A stretch of 41,514 nucleotides of DNA. It comes from Beroe ovata (lineage: Eukaryota > Ctenophora > Nuda > Beroida > Beroidae). Shown here piece by piece: positions 10,901 through 21,076 of the stretch (position 1 is the stretch's first letter; the number at the start of each line of letters is the position of its first letter). A program made the translations under genes and the position numbers. A model generated the notes under the pieces. The model did no database searches, had not been told where the DNA came from, and worked only from the letters and a program-made list of their open reading frames with translations. The DNA lies in contig CAMPET010000020.1 in the NCBI GenBank assembly GCA_946803715.1, positions 359,273-400,786 on the forward strand. Reading direction: 5' to 3'.

Positions 10901-12264
10901 CACTCAATATTATGATCTGTTATAATGCAGACTACCAGTTTTTCTCACTGTACACTGAAAATACGTTAAGTCAGCCGTGGAAATCTGATACATTTGGCAG
11001 TAAAAGTTCTATCCCGATATCCAATTTCTAAAAAGCAGAAGCTACTACACTTAATCATAATCGCCATGCTTCCTTTATACGATTGCTAAGTCGTGTCGAT
11101 TTAACGTCCCGCTGTTTCCTCCAGAGCCACGCTGTTCAATGCAAAGTGTGATTCTATCCACGAGTTTGGTGATGCTCACTACAACGAGATCCTGTTCAAC
11201 CCGCAGGGGAATATGGTCGGGCTCTGCGGGTTCGGTAATCTGAGAGGTAAGCGCTCACTTGCTCCATATAAGGGGTTCTACAGCTTGATTTAACCCCGCC
11301 CTCGCCAAAATAAGGGTCTCGCTTATACTTGATTCCGGCTACACTCCTTCGCCCATTTCAAATAAAAGTTATCCCTTGAAATATCCTCACCTCCGAAGAC
11401 GTCATCAGTTACTGATTGTGAATCTCATCAGGTAAAATGAAATTCTTCGAGATGAGCTCGTACAAAGTGTTGTCTGAGTTCCAAGCTCCTGATACAACGC
11501 ACTTCGAGTGGGCACCATCCGGCGATGTTTTCATGACAGGTGACATAATATAGAGTTTTGATTCAGAGTTATAGATTGGGCCTTAGGGTAATACTCTCAC
11601 CGAGTATATGCTGTTGCTGAGTTATTACTGGGATGATAGAGAATTCTCTGTTGCAGGAACGCTATCGCCCCGACTCCGTACCGAAAACGAGTACAAGGTT
11701 TGGGACGTGGCGGGCAAAGTTCTCAACCATTACCGGGTCCCGTCTGATGACATCCAGCTGTGGCAACTCAAGTGGATCAACTCAGCCACCCTGCTGCCCG
11801 CGCCTCCCGTACCCCGGCCCGCCACTTCTAAAGAACTGGCGGCCGCCAAGCCCCAGGCGTACCGTCCACCTGGGTGCCGGGGTGGACCCGCTGCCGCCCC
11901 ACGGAATCTCATAGATCATGGTGGCAGCCTGCCAGGAGTGAACAGCCAGGGAGTTTACAAGCCGGGAGGTGGCGGAGTACCAGGGCACCAGCCGTCTAAA
12001 GCCGCTCTCAAAAATCAGAAGAAGAGGGAAAACCGGGCAAAAGCTGCTGAGGAGAGCAAAGCTGCTGAACCAACACTGACCGAGTTGCAGTCCACAATAG
12101 TGGACGAGAGGGAGAAGAAGTTGAGGAACCTGAAGAAAAAGCTGACTCAGATTGAGAAGTTGAAAAGTCAAGTTGCCGAGGGTAAAGCGTTGGAGAAAAA
12201 TCAGATGGACAAAATTGCTACAGAAAACGACTTGATTGCGGAAATCAAAAAGTTGGAAGTGTAG
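7962..12264 (+). CDS. EIF2A: Eukaryotic translation initiation factor 2A (EIF2A)
   Basis: Ten exons: 7962-8066, 9349-9420, 9684-9845, 9981-10126, 10201-10337, 10432-10546, 10697-10843, 11125-11246, 11432-11539, 11657-12264. They give 573 residues against 585 in human. The protein delivers initiator tRNA in a GTP-independent manner and acts in alternative initiation in the cytosol. Conserved strings follow the human order: IVRGSQG, FSPRNT, IQFFENNDFSTVAKR, VALYVPSIKGA, DVDKSGTTYYG, KKGPVYSVEW, VLYGFMPCRAT, LCGFGNLRG, AYRPPG, and the basic tail KAALKNQKKRENRAK. Residues 1 to about 400 form a WD-like beta-propeller; the last ~75 are a Lys/Glu-rich coiled coil. The 1.28-kb first intron carries two ~550-bp repeat units. 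Exon 1 is recognised by similarity plus phase 0 fit to exon 2. The exon 3 donor (9846) is the least certain junction. Confidence 0.93.
8178..9270 (+). repeat. Two tandem ~550-bp repeat units inside EIF2A intron 1
   Basis: Unit 1 starts near 8178 and unit 2 near 8726, each opening with GTTCGAAGTCACATGACACA or a close variant. Landmarks in each are GAATCGATTCAGCG, AAAATACATAGGAATC, TATTTGCATG, AAATTTCGTCGAATTTCTGAT, GTGAGTGATCCCACACTTTTA, CGCCCAAATCACGATTTCAAAC, AATCAATGGGACACAC and TTTTTGACGTAGAATCCGAA. Unit 2 fades just before exon 2. Related units recur at 33.7-35.7 kb. Open frames inside are short and not conserved in length, so it is treated as non-coding. Confidence 0.88.
9535..9610. repeat. 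GCGCGC-rich patch in EIF2A intron 2
   Basis: Several GCGCGC runs (GAGCGCGCGACAC, GTCGCGCGCGTTTG, GCCGCGCGCGAAAG) cluster within 75 bp in an otherwise mixed intron. It resembles the composition of the GC-rich repeats at 2.3 and 20 kb, but I see no long shared string. Confidence 0.45.
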
Positions 12265-12487
12265 CGAATTTAGGTTTTTAATTATTTGAATTACTTGGGA
12301 TCGCGAATATTCGTTTAATGGATATGGAGATGCTATAGTTTGCTCTAAACAACTGACCTATTATTCCATTAGATTAATTGATATCCCAATATGATTCGTC
12401 TGACAAAATTTCCCCGGATTTTCTGTTGACATGATTCGCGAGTTTGATTTCACCCTCACACTTTATCACAGTCCCACAATCCTAGCC

Positions 12488-15286
<2,799 letters not shown>

Positions 15287-15976
15287 ACAGAACTGATGTC
15301 GAGACAGGTTTAAATGTTCGAAAAAAAACTGTTCAGAAAAACCTATCCTCGTTTTGGATAAATGTTAGTGTTTGCTGCTTTTGACACCCAACCTAATCAC
15401 CCTTTTTCAATCAGGTTATTATAGTCAATTTGGCACCTTAACAATTTGATCTGTCAAACCCCCTCCCCTCTCACCCACTTCTTAGATACTTATAGTAGTT
15501 AGCATTGTGCGTGAGATAGATTTAAAAGCAATTTCGTGTGTACTAAATGTAAATTATTGCTCAATAACTTTATGAACCATAATAACCTCGAATATACATG
15601 ATAAACCCAACCATAGCATACGACGCACACCAATATATCAAATCTCGCAATCTACGCAATCATGCCCAGTTCATAATATATTTCTCATAGCTATTTATTC
15701 CTCCACATGGCGAATCTTCCTTGTTGAATCTTCCTCAACGACCATACACCATTCTCGTTTAGACTAAAATCCTCTCTCCTGTCCCCTGTACTACGTTGAG
15801 TTGAACTATCACTAATCAATAATCACTATTTATGTTGGGGCAGATTCCCTTCCTCCTTCTATAGAATTCTACATCGAATCTCCCTTCTCTACTCTCTAAA
15901 CTCAACGCGACCCCACACTGGTCTCGGTAGGACGACTAGAAGATCCCTGCCCCCTGTCCACTATGTATGTTGATTC
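15287..15976. other. Convergent 3' spacer between ACAA2 and SMUG1-like gene
   Basis: No gene seen. The two flanking genes point toward each other, so this should contain both 3' UTRs. The sequence is pyrimidine-rich on the plus strand, with no repeats shared with elsewhere in the window. Confidence 0.5.
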
Positions 15977-17676
15977 TCATTCTTTACTGCACCGTTTCTT
16001 CTTCTTGTCATCTCTGACAGCGGGCTGTAGCGCTTCCGTCCCGGCTATGATCTGAGTAAACGTGTTCGTACAGTTTACGGGTGGTAAAAACCGCAACGAC
16101 TGAGATTAAGTTGAAGCTGATTACTTAGACTTGAATTGTTAGTGAAACATCATTTTTCAGAGATAGACGCAAGGTTTATAATGAGTTCTTTTTCACTTTA
16201 CCTGTGGAACACCTGCGTAAGCTAGTTGATCGTTGGCAAGTGCGACCCACTTTTTGGCGGGTAGAGGGTTACTGGGGGCCGGGTGGAGGAGAGGGTAGAC
16301 CATTGGTCCCACTTCTGTACTGCAGAATAGCTTGCCCACCTGGGAGGGGGATTATATAGTCTAGGTTCGTCACGCTGTGATACATTGGGCTACATTAGGT
16401 GCACACATTGGTTACAATGTAGCTCCCTACAGACCGCCATGTCTGAATGCATTAAGTGACCGTGAAATGTGTGTCTGTCATCTGAATGCATAGTCTTGAT
16501 CTGAATGCATAGTCTAAGTCTGAATGCATAGTTATCACGATATACCTGTTCGTAAGCGAATCCCCCGACAGCCACAATGACAGTAGGTCTGAGTATATCC
16601 ACCAAGTTGATCACGTGCATGTCACACACGCTCATGATCTGACTCCGTAGTTTTAGAGGCAGGCACGGGGGCGGGACCTGTAACCGTGGTGTTACAAAAC
16701 ACGTGGTTTATTTTGACTATTTACGTGGTTTATTTTGACTATTTACGTGGCATATTTTGACTCAGAATTGGACAGTCTTGATCTCCTTTATAGTAGCACG
16801 ACGCGCAAAGAGCTGAGTTACTCTATCTCAAAATAACGCCGCTATTATATGTGTCGCCAACTTGGAGACAGCTCAGTTGCCATGGTGATGTTGCCATGGT
16901 GATGTTCACCTCTTTGCCCTGCTCGTCCACGTACAACACAGGGCAGTAGGTCGTGACGTAACACTTCCTCGTGAACTCCCTCACTCCGTACTTTGACTCG
17001 AAGAACTTCCAGAATTTGTCCCCCTCCGGGTCAGAACGTAATGTCTCCCAGCCAGTGATTGGCATCTTGGGATGAGAGTCCTTCGGTGGACTGTGAATAA
17101 AAAACATACTTATATAGGGTGACTAGAGTGATTTTAGGGTGATTTTAGGGTGATTTTAGGGTGATTTTAGGGTGATTTGGTTTTTCAACGTTGCTTCATG
17201 GGCAACGGATAGGTTTTATGTTTTGCAACGAGCCTGCAATGATAGCATTCAGTAGAGATTTACTGTATCTTGAAGTTGGTTAGTCCAAGGTAGTCCTTGA
17301 CGTGTTTCAGGTTCCCCAGTGGTACCCCCGTCTGAGCCATGCCGTAGGGCGTGGCACTCATGCCGATGAACAGGACTGGTTTTTCCGACCTGGCGTACTT
17401 GCACACGTAGGAGCAGTGTGGATCCACTGCGTACACCAATGGGTTATACATCCTGGGGAGGGAGGCAATTGTTCTGCCATATTAATGGTTCAACTCAGGT
17501 AGTGGTCCTATTCAGGGTCTCTTCTTTTCCTGTTCTAGTTTTGCCCAAATCACCCAAGGATCATTGACTCACGTTAGTGTGCCCTTGTTATGACGCTCCA
17601 ATGCCGCAACCAGATCAGCCTCTGACTCCAGGATCTGTTTGGCAATACTGGGGTCATCAGCAATTACTTCAGCCAT
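15977..17676 (-). CDS. SMUG1: SMUG1-like uracil-DNA glycosylase with altered active site
   Basis: Exons on minus: 17676-17573, 17452-17264, 17090-16910, 16677-16546, 16339-16202, 16099-15977; about 288 residues. SMUG1 excises uracil and oxidised pyrimidines from nuclear DNA. Aligned blocks are YNPLVYAVDPH, the pocket loop at 65-81, FWKFFESKYG, CYVTTYCPVLY, SVCDMHVINL, VIVAVGGFAYEQ and LLHPAPSN. The loop reads GMSATPYGMAQTGVPLG where human has GMNPGPFGMAQTGVPFG. The catalytic Asn85 equivalent is therefore Ser67, the stacking Phe98 equivalent is Leu80, and the uracil-reading Asn163 equivalent is Thr145; His221 (human His239) is kept. The last exon is uncertain: without splicing at 16201 the protein would stop at 16193 (ending GVPQVK), close to the human length; with it a tail ending KKKKRCSKE is added. 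An ATG at 17754 could add 26 residues. It is a clear family member, but activity on uracil is doubtful. Confidence 0.85.
16481..16532. repeat. Three-copy TCTGAATGCATAGT minisatellite
   Basis: Three near-identical 14-bp units, with a fourth partial one at 16442-16452, lie in the SMUG1-like intron just past the donor of the exon 16677-16546. Confidence 0.85.
16700..16762. repeat. Tandem ACGTGGTTTATTTTGACTAT repeat
   Basis: Two full copies and a third variant (ACGTGGCATATTTTGACT) of a ~22-bp unit lie in the intron upstream of the SMUG1-like exon at 16677. Confidence 0.85.
17116..17178. repeat. GGGTGATTTTA minisatellite (11-bp unit)
   Basis: About five consecutive copies of an 11-bp unit in the intron between SMUG1-like exons 2 and 3. 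The AGGG content is superficially telomere-like, but the period is 11 bp and not 6. Confidence 0.92.
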
Positions 17677-18209
17677 GTCACTTTGTTCTTCTCCTGAGCT
17701 CCTATCTCTCAACCTACTTAACCTGTAGACACTAGACACTTCACAAAAGGGCACAACCCGAAAATTATATTTTTCCGGAAATTCATATGCAATTTGAAGA
17801 TCAGGTAAATCAAATTTTCACCAAAGCTCAGCTCAAACTCACAACACAAGTACACAGACATAGCGATCTATCATCGTAGAGTCATGCTTATTGAATTGTA
17901 CATTGTACAGGATATATTGTAACAAGTACTGTTATGCATAATTCAGTCAATGCACGTCGACATGATATGAGTGGTTTAAATAAGTGTAGGACGTCATGTG
18001 CCCAAAGCCTACGAGTCCGTTCTCCCAATGCAATCTATCGCAAAAACCTTGTTAGTTCTAGTGTCAATCTTGCTTTTAATTATGGTCCTTGTCAATGAGA
18101 TTGAAGATCAAATCAATCCACAATCTTTTTACTTTCGAGGCTCCAATCCAGAATCCTTTATTTTCAACTCTTTTTGCATGATTCTTTAGAAATTTCTCCT
18201 GGCACAATT
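17677..18209. other. Spacer between SMUG1-like gene and receptor gene
   Basis: No gene recognised. It should carry the promoter of the SMUG1-like gene and the 3' UTR of the receptor, both minus strand. A short plus-strand frame at 17998-18189 has no domain or splice support. Confidence 0.45.
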
Positions 18210-19277
18210 CTAAGATCTGATATCCATTTCCCGACTTTTGCTCCTCGTAGAATATGGTTTATCCCTATGGTTGTCGGGGCAACGCCCTGCTTTATCACCA
18301 CTACACACCACATTCAGCTGCGTCCTCCTTTCCAGCTCCTTCTGATAGTTCGGCACGTGTATATTCCGTATCGCCGCCAGGATACTCGGCTGCAACCCAA
18401 GTAGGATCCCATTGAACATGCTCCCTGATATGAGAAACAGATGGGCCAGGGACAGGGACGACTTGTCCACAGCGGTGAACCTCAGCCAGGGATTAGTACT
18501 ATTGGGCAGTCCTGGGATCATCCATACAATGTACACGTAGCAGTAGTAACCGTACGAGAGGAAGTACGCTACGGAGACCACGGCAACGGTTTTTGTGGCC
18601 CTCCTCCTGGTCTCACACTGGTTTTCCTTGTCCCTCTTCAGTAGGACGAGCGTGGTAATGGCCAGTGCTAGGATAGTGACATTCAGCAAGATGTGGAACA
18701 GCACTTTGAATGAGTAGAAACCGTATTGCGATGCAAAGGGAGCGTACTTGGTGATGAAACAGTGAATGAACCCTGTAACCCACATGACCAGCACAGCACC
18801 CCATGTCCTCTCAACAGTGAAGAGGGAGTTGTAGCTGAAGGGAGCTACGATACCCACTAGCCGGGACAGATTCAGTAGGACTAGGTTGATCAGGGATACC
18901 CAGAGAAAGAGAGCCTGGAGGAAGAAGATCGTGGTAAAAACATCCTTCACCCCCCATGACGTCATGATGTACACGGCGTGTAGGATGCCTATTATCTCAT
19001 TAATCACATCGGTAAGGAGCAGGTTCATGATGAGAATACCGTAGGGTTTTCTCCAGCTGCACACTTTAGAGTACCCGGTTAGAACCACACTCGAAGTGGA
19101 TATTACCAGAGTGCCGAGTAGGAGCTCCAGCACCTCTGCAACTTGGAGATAGTCACCTTCGTTAGGTGATCCGCCTTCGTTAGGTGATGCCGCCATGCGA
19201 TCACCTGCAAAAAGTGATTTGAAGTGGGACGCATGGTATGAGGCCTCGCTAGACCGTGTAAAGGTAGGGAAATCCAT
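18210..19277 (-). CDS. Single-exon seven-transmembrane receptor (divergent rhodopsin-like GPCR)
   Basis: An uninterrupted 355-residue frame with seven hydrophobic segments at about 46-68, 80-104, 113-137, 160-178, 190-213, 229-252 and 273-297. A basic third loop (KRDKENQCETRRRATKT) and a hydrophilic C-tail rich in Arg, Lys and Ser follow the class A GPCR plan. After TM3 the position of DRY reads SRL (138-140), followed by VGIVAPFSYN, which still resembles the rhodopsin-family sequence. TM7 has LQPSIL in place of NPxxY. N-terminal SPNEG is repeated. It would sit in the plasma membrane and probably couple to G proteins, but the ligand is unknown. Internal Met28 is an alternative start. Being intronless among intron-rich neighbours fits lineage-specific GPCR expansions in invertebrates. 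Confidence 0.78.
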   Translation of the reverse strand: MDFPTFTRSSEASYHASHFKSLFAGDRMAASPNEGGSPNEGDYLQVAEVLELLLGTLVISTSSVVLTGYSKVCSWRKPYGILIMNLLLTDVINEIIGILHAVYIMTSWGVKDVFTTIFFLQALFLWVSLINLVLLNLSRLVGIVAPFSYNSLFTVERTWGAVLVMWVTGFIHCFITKYAPFASQYGFYSFKVLFHILLNVTILALAITTLVLLKRDKENQCETRRRATKTVAVVSVAYFLSYGYYCYVYIVWMIPGLPNSTNPWLRFTAVDKSSLSLAHLFLISGSMFNGILLGLQPSILAAIRNIHVPNYQKELERRTQLNVVCSGDKAGRCPDNHRDKPYSTRSKSREMDIRS

Positions 19278-21076
19278 AGCAACGAAATATTGAAATAATG
19301 TTGAAATAGGCCAGATATGTCACAAGTACAACACCTGTACTACTATGGATGAAGATGAGTGCCTATCACAGAGACACCCGATAGGAGATTTATGTAGCTC
19401 AGTTATTTAAACACTAATTAGCAGTTGATGAACATCAGCATATCATCCAATCATTGTGGCTTTTGCTTTGAGAGTGATCTGTGATAGAGTGAGCAGTGAG
19501 CAGTGAGCATTGAGAGTGTACCTGAGTGAAACGTGAGTGTGAAGTACAGCTCGATAACAAAGAAACTCTAGAGGTGAGGAAAAAACAGAAACGCAAAACT
19601 AAGCTTAATGATCATCATCAAGAAACTCATGCCTGTGGTAGTCTGGTGGTACATCGCGACTTTCTAGTTCTACTTTCACAGTCACATGTGCACACGTTGC
19701 GCGCCCCTGTTCTACTCAGTGAACTGAAAAGTCGTAGAAAGACGGAGACGCGCAGCGCGCGCGGAGTATTTGGGTCACGCAGCGCGGGAACACAGTCACA
19801 CTAGGTTTAGGTAGAACTTGAAGTTGATGCGGTACGGGTATCTGTGATATCTGTGAATGAAACCAGATACCATAACCACACAAGTGTGCACCGGTGGTAA
19901 TTTGATCTTCATTCATTATTCAATCGGTGATCTGTCAAGCCACAACTGCAACTGTGTTTAAGCTTAACTTCGGATGATTCTAGACAGTAGACAATTCACA
20001 TTTTCACAATTGTATTTGTACAGTTGCACTTGTCACTGTCAGATGTTACCTGACCTGTTTCTCGCATTCGCGCCTTGGCCTTCATCGAAGGCCTGTTTGT
20101 GCACACGTTGCGCGCCCCTGTCCTACTCTGTGAACTGAAAAGTCGTAGAATTAGAAAGGACGGAGACGCGCGGAGTATTTGGGTCACGCAGCGCGGGAAC
20201 AAGGCCTGTTTCGGCCTTTGATGAAGGCGCGCGCACCGCGCGCGAGAAACAAAGGTGATCGGATAAAATCTGACAACAGTTGCATTGCTGCATGCTGCCT
20301 GCCTGGCAATGCCCAGTTGAGAATGATTATAATTGCGGCGCGCGCGCACGCAATTCGAAATTCTCGACTGCACCTGCACCGGACATGGACAGTGGCTATC
20401 ATTGTCTGCAGATGTTATCTGACCTATTATACTTGTTTAGCGCGCGGCGCGCGCCTTAGCTTCATCGAAGGCCGAAACTTAAAGCTGCTTTGTGCTTCGG
20501 ATCGGATCGGGCATAGGGGATTAAAGGTATAATAATATAAACCTTGCACTGTTTCCCGCGCTGCGTGATTCAAATATGATACTGATCTGCGCGCCGCACT
20601 GCGTGGCACCGCGGCACCGCCGTAATTTTCCTTGACAGATAGCAGATGTTACCTGCAGACCTATTTAATGCTTCTCGCGCGCGAGAAACAAGTCACGTAA
20701 CATCTAACAAGTCTACGATTTAATCTGGGAAGAATGTGATCTTCATGTGATCTACATTTTTTCGGGACTATGGTCTATGAATCAATGTGATTTTAGTTAT
20801 GATTTGTAATTGTATGAAGCATCATCAATTAGTGAGAATGAAATATAAAAAGGATTAAAATCTAGAAGCTCAGAGGTCCCTACTTGACTAGTTGCTGCAG
20901 TTGGCTTGTTATTGGAATGATCATATTCCTGTTATAAGGCCTGATATCATTCATTGAAGCACACATATGCTTTACTCCCAAATGTGCTTAATCCTTCATG
21001 TGCTTTACTCCCAAATATCAAAAGTTTTTATCAATTTAACCTGAAAGTAACTAGTAAGATATACATAATCAACTCT
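19278..21076. other. Receptor-CatSper2 intergenic region with GC-rich repeat cluster
   Basis: Two divergent genes flank 1.8 kb with no convincing coding exon. The middle (19.68-20.72 kb) is a mosaic of CpG-dense repeat pieces. Both ends are AT-rich, and the segment next to CatSper2 holds a repeated TGTGCTT(A/T)...CTCCCAAAT string (about 20965-21020). Confidence 0.6.
19680..20720 (-). repeat. GC-rich foldback repeat cluster, copies B, C and fragments
   Basis: Copy B (about 19687-19795) and copy C (about 20098-20202) carry, in the reverse sense to copy A, GTGCACACGTTGCGCGCCCC, then GTGAACTGAAAAGTCGTAGAA, GGAGACGCGC, and ATTTGGGTCACGCAGCGCGG. A partial plus-oriented piece (CCGCGCTGCGTGATTCAAAT) lies near 20557. 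Terminal-like blocks occur in both orientations: AGATGTTACCTGACCTGTTTCTCGC near 20040 and GCGAGAAACAAGTCACGTAACATCTAAC near 20685, which are near reverse complements. This suggests nested insertions of one foldback element. It may affect the CatSper2 promoter. Confidence 0.7.

Noticed and set aside
12431-12487. Upstream in-frame ATG of ACAA2 (19 extra residues)
   Set aside because: Family proteins start at the internal Met; the extension is acidic and not a convincing mitochondrial peptide. Kept only as an alternative.
17116-17178. Interstitial telomere
   Set aside because: Unit is 11 bp (GGGTGATTTTA), not TTAGGG.
16454-17178. Minisatellites as an acquired defence array
   Set aside because: Short perfect tandem units without variable spacers, inside introns.
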